From contig CALAZS010000045.1 of the NCBI GenBank assembly GCA_937926265.1, positions 1 through 64,000 of the forward strand: a stretch of 64,000 bases of DNA, in the 5' to 3' direction. Positions 19,509 to 29,981 of this stretch are shown here, in pieces. This DNA is from an uncultured Gammaproteobacteria bacterium. Its GTDB lineage: Bacteria > Pseudomonadota > Gammaproteobacteria > Chromatiales > Chromatiaceae. Under the pieces are notes generated by a model. It made no database searches. It worked only from the letters and a program-made list of their open reading frames with translations, and was not told where the DNA came from. The translations under genes and the position numbers were made by a program. Position 1 is the stretch's first letter; each line of letters starts with the position of its first letter.

Positions 19509-21200
19509 ATGGATAATTACAGACTCATATTAATATTCGCAGTAGCTTTCCTTTCCATGATGGTATGGCAACAATGGCAAGTTGATTATGGAGCAAAGAC
19601 TATTGAAGAGGCATCTTATGAATATAAAAACAAAGATAACAATGACACTGACAATGACGCTGTAAATAATATATCTGAAGAAGTCCCTGATGCGCCGAAA
19701 GTGGCCAGCAACGATATATCAGTGAATGAAACCGGTCCTGTTTTATCCCAGACACCTGAAAAATCCAGTACTGCAGAAAAAATTAATATTCAAACCGATA
19801 CCTTTAATATAGATATCGATTCACGTGGCGGAAATATTACCAGGGTAAATCTTAAAAAATACCCGTTATCACTGGATCGTCCGGATACCCAGTATCCACT
19901 TTTAACAGAATTACCAGCAAACTTTTATATTGCGCAATCCGGTTTGATAGCCACGCAAAAAGAACTGGCACCAACACATGAAGCGATATATTCATTTTCC
20001 CAGAAAAAATATGAGATGGCGGAAAATGAGAACGAATTAACCGTGGATTTGTTTTGGCAACATGAAAGTGGCATCGAGGTGATTAAACGTTTCAAATTTA
20101 CTCGTGACAGTCACGTCATCAATATTTCCCATATTATTAACAACAAATCACAGATTGACTGGTCCGGTCGACAATACCTGCAACTGCAACGTGTAAAACC
20201 ATCTGAAGATGGCCAAAGCATGTTTATTTATACTTACACTGGCGGTGCCATTTACAGCCAGGAAAATAAATATGAAAAAATAGATTTTGATGAATTGGCT
20301 GACAGTAAACTGAACAGGGATATTCAGGGTGGCTGGCTGGCAATGTTGCAACATTATTTTGTCAGTGCCTGGGTGCCAACTTCACAGGATCTGCATCATT
20401 ATTATTCCAAAGCATTAAACAATGGACGCTATGTGCTTGGCTCTTATAGTCCCAAAAACATAATCCCGTCGGGACAGCAGAATGAGTTTTCTGCACAGTT
20501 TTTTTCAGGTCCAAAATTACAGCATGAGCTGGAGAATCTTTCAGAAGGCCTGGAGTTGACCGTTGACTATGGCTGGTTAACCATCATAGCAAAACCTTTG
20601 TTTTATGTTCTCGAATGGATCAACGGATTTGTCTCTAACTGGGGCTGGTCGATTATTATCCTGACGTTTCTGATTAAGCTGGCTTTCTATAAACTTTCTG
20701 AAACCAGTTACAAATCAATGGCGAACATGAAAAAGGTTGCGCCACGCCTGCAAACTTTGAAGGAACGTTATGGCGATGATAAACAGCGCCTGAACCAGGC
20801 GATGATGGAAATGTACAAAAAAGAGAAAATCAATCCACTCGGTGGTTGTCTCCCGATGCTTGTACAGATTCCGGTATTTATTGCGTTGTACTGGGTGCTG
20901 CTCGAATCGGTTGAACTGCGCCAGGCAGAATGGATTTTATGGATTGATGATCTTTCAATTAAGGATCCCTACTTTGTATTACCTTTACTAATGGGTATTA
21001 CAATGTTTATTCAACAGAAACTTAATCCGCCACCACCAGATCCAATGCAGGCAAAAATCATGATGAGCCTGCCAATTGTATTCACAGTATTTTTCGCATT
21101 TTTCCCGTCAGGTTTGGTTCTTTACTGGTTTGCCAACAACCTGTTATCAATCCTGCAGCAATGGCGAATAACCAAAGCGATAGAACAAAGCACTAAATAG
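19509..21200 (+). CDS. yidC: Membrane protein insertase YidC
   Basis: Inserts and folds inner-membrane proteins, alone or with SecYEG. The 563-residue protein is the long gram-negative form. It has an N-terminal membrane segment (about 4-21), a large periplasmic domain that begins with an Asn/Asp-rich stretch (about 40-60), and a C-terminal five-helix insertase region from about 355. The region includes the GGCLPMLVQIPVFIALY block and a positively charged cytoplasmic loop. The C-terminal tail is short (RITKAIEQSTK). Confidence 0.97.
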   Translation: MDNYRLILIFAVAFLSMMVWQQWQVDYGAKTIEEASYEYKNKDNNDTDNDAVNNISEEVPDAPKVASNDISVNETGPVLSQTPEKSSTAEKINIQTDTFNIDIDSRGGNITRVNLKKYPLSLDRPDTQYPLLTELPANFYIAQSGLIATQKELAPTHEAIYSFSQKKYEMAENENELTVDLFWQHESGIEVIKRFKFTRDSHVINISHIINNKSQIDWSGRQYLQLQRVKPSEDGQSMFIYTYTGGAIYSQENKYEKIDFDELADSKLNRDIQGGWLAMLQHYFVSAWVPTSQDLHHYYSKALNNGRYVLGSYSPKNIIPSGQQNEFSAQFFSGPKLQHELENLSEGLELTVDYGWLTIIAKPLFYVLEWINGFVSNWGWSIIILTFLIKLAFYKLSETSYKSMANMKKVAPRLQTLKERYGDDKQRLNQAMMEMYKKEKINPLGGCLPMLVQIPVFIALYWVLLESVELRQAEWILWIDDLSIKDPYFVLPLLMGITMFIQQKLNPPPPDPMQAKIMMSLPIVFTVFFAFFPSGLVLYWFANNLLSILQQWRITKAIEQSTK

Positions 21201-21209
21201 TATTTCCTC

Positions 21210-22547
21210 ATGGCAGACACAATTGCGGCAATTGCCACACCACCCGGTCAAGGTGGTGTGGGAATAATTCGTATATCAGGTAACGATGCCCTTTCAGTTG
21301 CAAAAAAAATTTCAAAATTAAATCAGTTTGAACCCCGTAAGGTTCACTTCACAAGTTTTCATGACAACAGGCAGAATCAAATAGATGAAGGCCTGTTAAT
21401 CTATTTTAAAAAACCACATTCATTTACCGGTGAAGATATTGTCGAGTTGCAGACACATGGATCACCGGTTGTCCTGGATATGCTTGTCGAAACAGTCACT
21501 CGGCTCGGAGTAAGAATTGCAAGGCCCGGTGAATTTTCTGAAAGAGCTTTTTTAAATGGCAAGATAGACCTTACGCAGGCAGAAGCTATCGCCGATTTGA
21601 TTGAAGCGGGAAGTAAACAGGCAGCTAGGATGGCAACCCGGTCCTTACAGGGATCATTTTCAAAAGAGATAAACCGGCTTGTAGAAAAATTAATTACACT
21701 GCGCATGTATGTGGAAGCCGCGATTGATTTTCCCGAAGAGGAAATCGATTTTTTATCAGACAGCAAAGTAAGCAATGATTTACAGGCTATTGAAGATCAT
21801 CTGGAAAATGTTCTGGATAAAGCCAATCAGAGTTATCTGGTAAAAGAAGGTATGAACCTGGTAATTGCCGGAAAGCCAAATGCCGGAAAATCCAGCCTGT
21901 TAAATGCACTGTCGGGGGTGGATACGGCGATAGTAACTAATATTCCCGGTACTACCCGCGATACCTTAAAAACCCATATTCAAATAGATGGTATGCCGGT
22001 ACATATTATCGACACAGCAGGTTTAAGAGAATCTGAAGATATCGTTGAACTGGAGGGAATAAAAAGAGCAAAGCAGGAGATTGAACAGGCTGATCATATA
22101 CTCTGGGTTTATGATGCTGAAGAAATGCTGGATCTTATAGATATAAAAAAGCAACATTTACCAGAAGACATTCCGGTTTCATTCATAAAAAACAAGATTG
22201 ATAAAATTAATCAGCCTGCTTCTCTTAATAAAGAAAAAAATGAAATTGCCATTTCAGCAAAAAACGGAACAGGCCTGGAACTGGTTAAACAACACCTGAA
22301 AAACATCATGGGTTACCAGTCTGATAAGGAAGGAGACTTTCTCGCAAGAAGACGTCATTTAGAGACACTGAAGCTGGCAAAAAAACATTTACAACAGGCT
22401 AATAACGCACTCCATCAATTACAGGCTGGTGAATTGTTAGCTGAAGAGCTTAGACTGACCCAAAAGGAATTAAATGAAATAACAGGAGAATTCACCAGCG
22501 ATGATTTACTTGGAAAAATATTTTCGAGCTTTTGTATAGGAAAATAA
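21210..22547 (+). CDS. mnmE: tRNA modification GTPase MnmE
   Basis: With MnmG, it installs the carboxymethylaminomethyl group at the U34 wobble base of certain tRNAs. It has 445 residues: an N-terminal tetrahydrofolate-binding domain (DTIAAIATPPGQGGVGIIRISG), a G domain with P-loop GKPNAGKSS and the DTAGLRE switch, and the conserved C-terminal FCIGK whose cysteine (C442) is essential in the family. It begins 9 bases after yidC. The stop TAA shares its last A with the murI ATG. Confidence 0.97.
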   Translation: MADTIAAIATPPGQGGVGIIRISGNDALSVAKKISKLNQFEPRKVHFTSFHDNRQNQIDEGLLIYFKKPHSFTGEDIVELQTHGSPVVLDMLVETVTRLGVRIARPGEFSERAFLNGKIDLTQAEAIADLIEAGSKQAARMATRSLQGSFSKEINRLVEKLITLRMYVEAAIDFPEEEIDFLSDSKVSNDLQAIEDHLENVLDKANQSYLVKEGMNLVIAGKPNAGKSSLLNALSGVDTAIVTNIPGTTRDTLKTHIQIDGMPVHIIDTAGLRESEDIVELEGIKRAKQEIEQADHILWVYDAEEMLDLIDIKKQHLPEDIPVSFIKNKIDKINQPASLNKEKNEIAISAKNGTGLELVKQHLKNIMGYQSDKEGDFLARRRHLETLKLAKKHLQQANNALHQLQAGELLAEELRLTQKELNEITGEFTSDDLLGKIFSSFCIGK

Positions 22548-23329
22548 TGAAAAATCATATTGGTGTGTTCGATTCCGGCATAGGTGGTCTGAGTGTTCTG
22601 GCAGAAATAACAAGGCAGATGCCGGAATTATCTTTTAGTTACATTGCTGATACCAGGTTCACACCCTATGGAGATAAAACAAAAGAACAAATTATTGAAC
22701 GTTGTCATTATTTAACACAAGAGCTAATAAAAAAAAGTGTTGATCTGATAGTTGTTGCCTGTAATACCGCAACAGCTTTTGCAATTGAAGAATTAAGAGA
22801 AAATTACAACCTGCCAATTGTGGCAATGGAACCTGCTATAAAACCAGCCGTCGAGCAAAGTAAAACCGGCAAGGTATTGATCCTGGCAACGTCGATGACT
22901 TTAAGTAGTGAGCGTTACTATCATTTACTTGAAAGGTTTTCTGAAAAATCAGACTTTATACATCAGGCCTGTCCTGGGCTGGTAGAAATTATTGAAAATA
23001 TGACGCTGGAAGAAATTGCGTCAAGGTCTCTGATAGAAAAATATATAAGCCCTGCAATAAATAACGAGGTAGATTCAATTGTACTGGGTTGTACCCATTA
23101 TCCGTTTTTGAAGAAACAAATGGCGTTAATGGTTGGAGAACATATAAATATAATCGAAACCTCGGAAGCAGTTACCAGGCAGGTAAATAAAAAATTAAAA
23201 GGCAGTCAAACTCAAACTATAGAACAACAAAAAAAAGCAATGTTTTACTCGACAGGAGATTTAGAGCATTTTAAAAAACAGATAAATACTTACTGGTCAG
23301 GGAACATTGGTGAAGTTCGGATTCTTTAA
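22547..23329 (+). CDS. murI: Glutamate racemase
   Basis: Converts L-glutamate to D-glutamate for peptidoglycan. The 260-residue protein has the two catalytic cysteines in ACNTATAFAI (C72) and GCTHYPF (C182), and the acidic N-terminal motif FDSGIGGLS. The start is the ATG at 22547 (TAATG junction with mnmE). The frame continues 15 bases upstream into mnmE, but the family begins at IGVFDSG. Its position directly after mnmE is not the usual one in gammaproteobacteria. Confidence 0.95.
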   Translation: MKNHIGVFDSGIGGLSVLAEITRQMPELSFSYIADTRFTPYGDKTKEQIIERCHYLTQELIKKSVDLIVVACNTATAFAIEELRENYNLPIVAMEPAIKPAVEQSKTGKVLILATSMTLSSERYYHLLERFSEKSDFIHQACPGLVEIIENMTLEEIASRSLIEKYISPAINNEVDSIVLGCTHYPFLKKQMALMVGEHINIIETSEAVTRQVNKKLKGSQTQTIEQQKKAMFYSTGDLEHFKKQINTYWSGNIGEVRIL

Positions 23330-23360
23330 ATAAACTGTTTTTGAAGAGATGATTAGGTAG

Positions 23361-25337
23361 TCATCGAAATTCAGCTACAAGTTTTTTAAAGTCTGAAAGT
23401 AATTTGGATGAAACGTTCTTTCCGTAATGTGCCTTGATGTAATAGCGTGTAATAAGATCAATAGAAGGTTTTTGTTCAGGCAAAATTATAGCGGCATTCA
23501 TTGCGATGGTTTCAGGTCCATCATAAGGTTCAATCTTAATACCTTTTTTGTTTAGCTTACGGGTAAATTTATCCCAGTAAACTCTTGCCTGGTCACGTTT
23601 GTCTTTTATCTTATTTCGAAACAATAAGGTCATGACTATTAAAACAACAAACGTCATCACAATTGCAGCAATACCAAGTTTGTAACCTTTTAAAAACCCG
23701 AGTCCTGATGAATCAAGTAAACGGCTTTGTCTTTTCTGGCTAAAACCAACAACCCATCTGTGCCAGTTTAAATCGAGACTATCGAGCATCCAGGCTGCTT
23801 CTTTGTATAATGTACCAAGCATACTGTCCGAACTGATTTTAAAAACCACCTCACCTGTACTTGATTCAGATGTCGGGTCAATGGACTGTTCAACCCTTTC
23901 CGGGGAAACAGCACTGGTAGGATCAATACGAACCCAGCCACTATCTTCAAGCCAGACTTCAGTCCAGGCATGGGCATCTGATTGACGAACAATAAGATGT
24001 TCACCCGTAGGGTTCCATTCACCTCCCTGGTAACCGGCAACAATCCTTGCAGGAATATCTGCCATTCTCATTAGTAACACAAAGCTTGAAGCATAATGTT
24101 CACAAAAACCTTTTCGGTGATCGAAAAGAAATTCATCTGCAGGATTGTCTAGCATCACCGGTGGAGAGAGAGTGTAAACAAATTCCTGTTTGTTAAAGAA
24201 ATTGAGGATTGCTGAAATATAGTCCTGGTCAGATGGACTGTCTTTCATCATCTCATTAACAAAACGGGTCATTCTGGGCGTGATATTTGTTGGCAATAAC
24301 AGTGCTTCAAGCAATTCATAATCACTGCTGTCTTTAATAGCGTAATAAGGAGAAGAGGAAAGAGCGTATGTTGAGCGTTTATTTATTTTTTCTTCGGTCT
24401 TAACCGAGTAGTTGGAAGTAACAAAAGTCTTCGACGGAATTGTTGAAGGCAGATCAAGCGCAAACAGCCATTGCTGCTGGGTAGGTTCGATGGTTAGCTG
24501 GTAGTTTACCGGTGTGCCTTTCGATTGATAGGAAATTTTGTCGGGTTTTTCATTTTTATCAGCCTGCCATGATATGCCATCTGTTTGCGTGATAACCGGA
24601 CCTCGCCAGTAACGGTATTCCGGCGCAGGTAAATCATTAATGTCATCAAATTTGACTCTAAAAGCTGTAGCTGACGATCGACTCAACTGGCTGATAGAAC
24701 CAGGTGTGATCGTATCACTGATACCGGTAACCGCCGAGCTGACACCCTGGTCAAATCCCCATAAAGGCCCCTGTAATCTTGGAAACAGGATAAACAGGAC
24801 TACCATTACCGGCAAGGCCTGAAGGGTCAGGCGAAAAATGGATTTTAAATTGGAAACACTGTCGACATTCCAGGCAGCCTGGTTCAACCAGAAAAGATAA
24901 CCAAGAATTAAAACTGCCATTACAAAGATATACAGTGAAAACAGTATTTCCTGGCTGTAAAGAAATTGAGTGACCAGCATAAAGCCGGTAATAAAACACA
25001 ATACGTAAGCATCCCGCCGGGTTTTTACTTCGAGTATTTTTAAAGACAGCATTGCAACTAACAGAGAGACGCCGAAATCCTTGCCGATTTTACCACTGTA
25101 TAAAAAGACAACGACAAAAATACCAATCGCCAGGGAAAGAAAAATAAACCAGCGTGGCAGGGCTTTCAGTTTGAGACGGTAAGTAACGATTCTCAAACCA
25201 AGCACTGCCGTAAAGAACAGACTGATATAAATCGATAAATTAAAAAAATGCGGTAAAACAGAAAAAAACAGTAATACTGTCAGCAGGTATAACTGAAAAT
25301 CTTTTAGAGGCTGTTTGTTGAATTCCTTTAAATTCAC
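23361..25337 (-). CDS. TgpA-like transglutaminase (DUF3488/transglutaminase/DUF4129)
   Basis: A 658-residue inner-membrane protein with a periplasmic transglutaminase-like domain. Six or so N-terminal membrane segments (about 15-185) lead to a periplasmic domain with the catalytic triad: Cys412 in KGFCEHYASSF, His456 in DAHAWTEVWL and Asp472 in VRIDPT. A further membrane segment (about 554-573) and a cytoplasmic C-terminal DUF4129-like tail follow. The family includes the P. aeruginosa protein TgpA, reported as essential, with an unknown natural substrate. The start is GTG (25335-25337), overlapping the DUF58 stop by one base. Confidence 0.92.
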   Translation of the reverse strand: MNLKEFNKQPLKDFQLYLLTVLLFFSVLPHFFNLSIYISLFFTAVLGLRIVTYRLKLKALPRWFIFLSLAIGIFVVVFLYSGKIGKDFGVSLLVAMLSLKILEVKTRRDAYVLCFITGFMLVTQFLYSQEILFSLYIFVMAVLILGYLFWLNQAAWNVDSVSNLKSIFRLTLQALPVMVVLFILFPRLQGPLWGFDQGVSSAVTGISDTITPGSISQLSRSSATAFRVKFDDINDLPAPEYRYWRGPVITQTDGISWQADKNEKPDKISYQSKGTPVNYQLTIEPTQQQWLFALDLPSTIPSKTFVTSNYSVKTEEKINKRSTYALSSSPYYAIKDSSDYELLEALLLPTNITPRMTRFVNEMMKDSPSDQDYISAILNFFNKQEFVYTLSPPVMLDNPADEFLFDHRKGFCEHYASSFVLLMRMADIPARIVAGYQGGEWNPTGEHLIVRQSDAHAWTEVWLEDSGWVRIDPTSAVSPERVEQSIDPTSESSTGEVVFKISSDSMLGTLYKEAAWMLDSLDLNWHRWVVGFSQKRQSRLLDSSGLGFLKGYKLGIAAIVMTFVVLIVMTLLFRNKIKDKRDQARVYWDKFTRKLNKKGIKIEPYDGPETIAMNAAIILPEQKPSIDLITRYYIKAHYGKNVSSKLLSDFKKLVAEFR

Positions 25338-26293
25338 TATCCAGTATCCTGACCATAAAGAGCCAATAGTTTAAGACAGGCATGCATATGTTGATCACCA
25401 TGACTAACAGCTATTTTTGCGTTTGTTATTTCTAAGCCGTAAAGCACGTGATCTGTTTCTGCATCAAGAATCGCACGGGTTAACATGGAAAGAGCTGTTT
25501 CCAGTGGCAGATCTTTGACAAGGTCCATATTAAGCATGAGTTGCTCATTCCTGTCGCCACCAAACTGTTTGGTCATCAAGCCTTTTTCACGGGCAAATAC
25601 TTTCCAGTCAATTTGTCGTGGCGAATCACTTTGCCGATAGTTTCGGTGCGCAATAAAATCATCTGCGCCCACTCCTTTACTGCCATTGGCGTTGGGTGAG
25701 TAATCGGGAGTTTTATCAGGAGTCCACTGGTTTGAAGGTTTTGGATAAACTAAAAATTTACTGTCTGCTTCAAGATAACTCCAGGCACGGAAAAGGCCTA
25801 GCGGATATTGTGTGGCGATAGTCGTAGTATCAACAGAGTACCAACCACGGTTTTTAACCGGCAGTTCGATTTTAAATAGCTGATGTGATTCGGCGGGTAC
25901 TGCATTAATACAGGCATGTTGATTTTTATTAACAGAGGCTTCGATCAAACCACGCGGACGGTTATTGGGATTGTGAATAATTAAATGGAATGATGCGGTT
26001 TGACCCGCAAAGACGGGTTCAGTTTGCAAGACCTGTATTTTCAGGTTAAGCAGGTTTAACCAGGTGTAATGCATAACCAGAACACCGATACCTGCAAAAA
26101 AGAAAGTCAGCATGAATCCAAGATTATTGGCATAGTTTATTGAGCCAACCAACATCGCCAGCACCATGGTGGCAAACATCAAACCAAAACGTGTTGGCAG
26201 GATATAGATTTTTCTAGCCTGGATGTAATAAAAACCATCCTTATTTTTTTGAGTCTGTCTTGCCAGTTTTTTTAAATCAGGTAACAGCGACAT
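25337..26293 (-). CDS. DUF58 domain protein
   Basis: A 318-residue membrane-anchored protein of the DUF58 family, which accompanies MoxR ATPases. Two membrane segments (about 34-75) are followed by a soluble domain with the family motif DSPRQIDWKVFAREKGL. I start it at the ATG at 26293 (MSLLPDLKKLAR). The frame is open 41 codons further upstream, but that part lies inside moxR and is cysteine-rich without family character. It overlaps moxR by 17 bases and the TgpA-like gene by one base, so the three are one transcription unit. The biochemical function is unknown. Confidence 0.9.
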   Translation of the reverse strand: MSLLPDLKKLARQTQKNKDGFYYIQARKIYILPTRFGLMFATMVLAMLVGSINYANNLGFMLTFFFAGIGVLVMHYTWLNLLNLKIQVLQTEPVFAGQTASFHLIIHNPNNRPRGLIEASVNKNQHACINAVPAESHQLFKIELPVKNRGWYSVDTTTIATQYPLGLFRAWSYLEADSKFLVYPKPSNQWTPDKTPDYSPNANGSKGVGADDFIAHRNYRQSDSPRQIDWKVFAREKGLMTKQFGGDRNEQLMLNMDLVKDLPLETALSMLTRAILDAETDHVLYGLEITNAKIAVSHGDQHMHACLKLLALYGQDTG

Positions 26294-27188
26294 GTTTAAG
26301 AATCTGGTTACTTGCAGATTGTGTTTGATCGGTATCGTGAAGAGCAAGTCTGTGATTAACAACAGCGGGCAGAACTTTTTGCACATCCTCAGGAATGACA
26401 GCATCACGTTCTTCAAGCAGGGCCCAGCTTTTGGCAGCGGTTAACAATGACAGCCCGGCACGAGGCGAAAGACCGTATCGAAACAAAGATGGCTGTCGAC
26501 TGTAGTTAAGAATGTCCTGGACATAATCGAGAATCGCGTCTGAAACGTAAACAGACCTGGCCTGGAGCTGAATCTCCGGTACCTGCTCAGCAGATAAAAC
26601 CGGGTCAATCTTTTCCAGCATATCCCTGCGGTCGTCGCCAATTAAAAGCTGTCTTTCAGATTCAGAGTCCGGGTAGCCCATGCTGACGCACATCAGAAAA
26701 CGATCAAGCTGTGATTCAGGTAAAGGAAAAGTACCAATTTGAGAAGCAGGGTTTTGAGTTGCGATAACAAAAAAAGGTTTTGGCAATATATGAGTTATGC
26801 CATCTGTAGTGACCTGTTTTTCTTCCATTGCCTCGAGCAGGGCACTCTGGGTTTTTGGTGTGGCGCGGTTGACTTCATCTGCAAGTAACAGCTGACAGAA
26901 AACCGGGCCTTTATGAAAAACAAATTGTTCACTGTTTCTTTCGTAAACTGACACGCCGATAATATCGGCAGGCAAAAGGTCACTGGTAAACTGAATACGT
27001 TGAAAATCCAGTCCGATCAATTTTCCAAGCAAATGTGCCAGGGTGGTCTTGCCAACTCCGGGCAGGTCCTCTACCAGCAGGTGGCCACGACTGATTAAAC
27101 AACACATGGCAAGCTGGATAACCTCTTTCTTACCAAGAATAATCTCGGAAGCCCGGTCAATTACGGTGGAGAGTGATGAAGGGTTCAT
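26277..27188 (-). CDS. MoxR family AAA+ ATPase
   Basis: A 303-residue AAA+ ATPase thought to act as a chaperone for the maturation of partner proteins. The Walker A is GVGKTT in EDLPGVGKTTL (about 44-49), and the Walker B with the family's extension is LLADEVNRATPKTQSALLEAM (about 110). The sensor region contains FVIATQNPASQIGTFPLPE. The order MoxR, DUF58, transglutaminase is a recurring bacterial module. Its place between murI and mnmG near the origin is unusual. Confidence 0.92.
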   Translation of the reverse strand: MNPSSLSTVIDRASEIILGKKEVIQLAMCCLISRGHLLVEDLPGVGKTTLAHLLGKLIGLDFQRIQFTSDLLPADIIGVSVYERNSEQFVFHKGPVFCQLLLADEVNRATPKTQSALLEAMEEKQVTTDGITHILPKPFFVIATQNPASQIGTFPLPESQLDRFLMCVSMGYPDSESERQLLIGDDRRDMLEKIDPVLSAEQVPEIQLQARSVYVSDAILDYVQDILNYSRQPSLFRYGLSPRAGLSLLTAAKSWALLEERDAVIPEDVQKVLPAVVNHRLALHDTDQTQSASNQILKHVAVT

Positions 27189-27211
27189 GAAAAAAAGTCC
27201 ATTGGTTTTTT

Positions 27212-27240
27212 CTTATAAAATATCATCCTACCAGTCTAAA
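27212..27240 (-). promoter_or_regulatory. Possible promoter for the moxR-DUF58-tgpA unit
   Basis: Read on the minus strand, TTTAGA (complement at 27235-27240) and TATAAG (complement at 27212-27217) are 17 bases apart, about 23 bases upstream of the moxR ATG. Both hexamers are imperfect, so this is only a candidate. Confidence 0.35.
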
Positions 27241-27367
27241 TGGAGTAATGATCAGACCGGAAACCCTGAATAAAGCATGGTAGCTGATAACATATCGACA
27301 GGATTTAATGGAGTTAGTTTACAGAAAAATTGTCTGGAGTCCCGATCAAAGCGTAAAATAGCCGGTT

Positions 27368-29242
27368 ATGTACAGTCACGAACGTTACGATATTATTGTT
27401 ATTGGTGGAGGCCATGCTGGTACAGAAGCAGCATTGGCTGCTTCCCGCATGGGTGCAAAAACCCTGTTGTTAACACATAACATCGAAACGCTTGGCCAGA
27501 TGAGCTGTAATCCGGCAATTGGCGGTATCGGCAAGGGCCACCTGGTTAAGGAAATTGATGCCCTTGGCGGCTTGATGGCAAGAGCTGCAGATCATGCCGG
27601 AATTCAGTTTCGCATACTTAATTCTAGGAAGGGACCGGCAGTCAGGGCCACCCGTGCCCAGGCTGACAGGGTGCTTTATAAAGCCTTTGTCAGGCATGCG
27701 CTGGAAAGCCAGGAAAATCTCGACATATTCCAACAGGCAGCAGATGACCTGATTGTTGAAAATGACACCGTAACCGGTGTAGTCACCCAGATGGGGCTCA
27801 AATTTCATGCCGATGCAGTAATCCTGACGGTTGGTACTTTTCTGGGAGGACGCATCCATATCGGACTGGAAAATTACCAGGGCGGACGCGCTGGAGACCC
27901 ACCCTCCAACGCCCTGGCACAAAGGTTAAGGGAATTACCTTTCACTGTGGATCGGCTTAAAACCGGCACACCTCCAAGAATAGATTTGCGATCGATTAAT
28001 TTTGATGTATTGCAGGAACAGCCAGGCGATCAACCGGTACCGGTTTTTTCTTATATGGGAAAAACAGAGGATCATCCTCAACAGATCAGCTGCTATATCA
28101 CCCGAACCAACACCAGAACGCATGACATCATTCAAAAAGGTTTATCGCGTTCGCCCATGTATACCGGTGTCATTGAAGGTGTTGGACCTCGATACTGTCC
28201 ATCAATCGAAGACAAAATAGTCCGTTTTGCCGACAAGGATTCCCACCAGATATTTATTGAACCCGAAGGTTTAACATCGAACGAAGTCTATCCGAACGGC
28301 ATATCAACTTCTTTGCCGTTTGACGTGCAATGGGATCTTGTCCGCTCTATGAAGGGCTTTGAAAATGCCAGGATCACCCGTCCAGGTTATGCGATTGAAT
28401 ATGACTTTTTTGATCCCAGGGGACTGAAATATTCGCTTGAAACCCGACATATCAACAAATTGTTTTTCGCCGGACAGATAAATGGTACCACCGGTTATGA
28501 AGAAGCGGCGGCCCAGGGCCTGCTGGCCGGAATCAATGCGGTATTAAAAATCCGAGGCGAAGAGCACTGGTGTCCATCGCGTGATGAAGCTTACATTGGC
28601 GTCATGATTGATGACCTGATAACTCAGGGCACGATGGAACCCTATCGTATGTTTACCAGCCGGGCAGAGTACCGTCTTTTATTACGTGAAGATAATGCTG
28701 ATATCCGGCTGACCGAAAAAGGCTATAAGCTGGGTCTTGTAAAACAGGAACAATGGCTGTTTTTTGAAAATAAAAGGAGTGCCATTGAAGCTGAACAGCA
28801 GCGCCTTGCTTCGGTATGGGTTCGTGCATCTGAGCACCCGGAAGAGCAGTTAATCGCTTTAAGCGGAGAAAAATTTATCAAGGATGCCAAGGCTGCCGAT
28901 GTGCTGGCCCGTCCACAGGTAAATTACCGGGACTTAATGAACCTGGAGGGAATTGGCCCGGGCTTAACCAATAAAGCAGAAGCCGAGCAGGTTGAAATTC
29001 AGGCCAAGTACGCCGGTTACATCGAAAGGCAGAAAAACGAAATTGTCCGTCAAAAAGAAAACGAGTCTGTTCGCTTGCCGGATGCTTTTGATTTTGACAA
29101 TGTAAAAGGATTGTCCAATGAGGTCAGGGAAAAACTGATCAAAACCAGGCCTGAAACAATCGGCCAGGCTGCCAGAATTCCGGGAATCACGCCAGCTGCA
29201 GTATCGTTACTACTGGTTCACCTGAAGAAAAAAACAGCCTGA
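27368..29242 (+). CDS. mnmG: tRNA uridine 5-carboxymethylaminomethyl modification enzyme MnmG
   Basis: FAD-dependent partner of MnmE in wobble uridine modification. The 624-residue protein opens with the dinucleotide-binding motif [15 protein letters not shown] and has the family blocks [21 protein letters not shown] and [16 protein letters not shown]. The C-terminal helical domain that contacts MnmE and tRNA is intact. It begins a mnmG-rsmG-parA-parB run, with 10 bases to rsmG. Confidence 0.97.
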   Translation: MYSHERYDIIVIGGGHAGTEAALAASRMGAKTLLLTHNIETLGQMSCNPAIGGIGKGHLVKEIDALGGLMARAADHAGIQFRILNSRKGPAVRATRAQADRVLYKAFVRHALESQENLDIFQQAADDLIVENDTVTGVVTQMGLKFHADAVILTVGTFLGGRIHIGLENYQGGRAGDPPSNALAQRLRELPFTVDRLKTGTPPRIDLRSINFDVLQEQPGDQPVPVFSYMGKTEDHPQQISCYITRTNTRTHDIIQKGLSRSPMYTGVIEGVGPRYCPSIEDKIVRFADKDSHQIFIEPEGLTSNEVYPNGISTSLPFDVQWDLVRSMKGFENARITRPGYAIEYDFFDPRGLKYSLETRHINKLFFAGQINGTTGYEEAAAQGLLAGINAVLKIRGEEHWCPSRDEAYIGVMIDDLITQGTMEPYRMFTSRAEYRLLLREDNADIRLTEKGYKLGLVKQEQWLFFENKRSAIEAEQQRLASVWVRASEHPEEQLIALSGEKFIKDAKAADVLARPQVNYRDLMNLEGIGPGLTNKAEAEQVEIQAKYAGYIERQKNEIVRQKENESVRLPDAFDFDNVKGLSNEVREKLIKTRPETIGQAARIPGITPAAVSLLLVHLKKKTA

Positions 29243-29252
29243 TTATTTCAAA

Positions 29253-29873
29253 ATGGATTTGTCTGAAAGACTTTCAGAAGGGCTTGAAAAACTAAAGTTA
29301 GTACTTACTGACGAACAACAGGATCAGCTGCTCGATTACCTTGAATTACTGCACAAGTGGAATAAGCATTTTAATTTAACGGCTATTCGCGATATCGAAA
29401 AGATGTTGTCTCTGCATCTTTTCGACAGCCTTTCGATAGCCAGGTTCGTTAAAGGTGATACCCTGTTGGACGTAGGTACAGGGGCAGGGTTACCAGGCAT
29501 CCCCTTAGCAATTGTTTACCCGGAAAAAAGGGTGACACTGCTGGACAGTAATGGGAAAAAAATTCGTTTTTGCCGCCAGGTGGTTATGGAACTTGGCCTG
29601 GAAAATGTTAACCCTGTGCATATGAGAATTGAAAAAATGGACAGGGAAGTACACTTTTCCACCATCACCAGCCGGGCATTCTCAGACTTGAAACTTATGC
29701 TGGATTTAATTGGACCGTTAATGGATGACAAGACCCAGTTATTGGCGATGAAAGGCCAGGTGCCGGAAGAGGAAATCCAGCAAATAGCCGAGCGTGGTTT
29801 CCAGGTTAATCTGGAAGAATTGAAGGTACCGGAAATTGATGGGCAGAGACATCTGATAACAATTAGAAAATAA
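29253..29873 (+). CDS. rsmG: 16S rRNA (guanine-N7)-methyltransferase RsmG
   Basis: Methylates N7 of G527 (E. coli numbering) in 16S rRNA, using S-adenosylmethionine. The 206-residue protein has the cofactor loop LLDVGTGAGLPGIPLA (about 70-85) and the N-terminal HKWNKHFNLTAIRD block. Loss of this enzyme gives low-level streptomycin resistance in other bacteria. It follows mnmG by 10 bases, the classic gidA-gidB pair. Confidence 0.96.
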   Translation: MDLSERLSEGLEKLKLVLTDEQQDQLLDYLELLHKWNKHFNLTAIRDIEKMLSLHLFDSLSIARFVKGDTLLDVGTGAGLPGIPLAIVYPEKRVTLLDSNGKKIRFCRQVVMELGLENVNPVHMRIEKMDREVHFSTITSRAFSDLKLMLDLIGPLMDDKTQLLAMKGQVPEEEIQQIAERGFQVNLEELKVPEIDGQRHLITIRK

Positions 29874-29981
29874 TCAGTTATCATTCATTTTCCAGGATAA
29901 CTTTAGGCACAACTTTCTGTACAGCTTGTTGTATCGGTTTGCTGTCAGCCAAATAAATTACAAATTTCAGGAAGCAGACAA

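Noticed and set aside
27330..27359. A TTGTCT-TAAAAT pair as the mnmG promoter
   Set aside because: The spacer is 18 bases and the predicted start would fall almost on the mnmG ATG, leaving no leader for a ribosome site.
27470..27922. A 150-codon minus-strand open frame within mnmG
   Set aside because: It is antisense to highly conserved mnmG sequence, with no ribosome site or family similarity.
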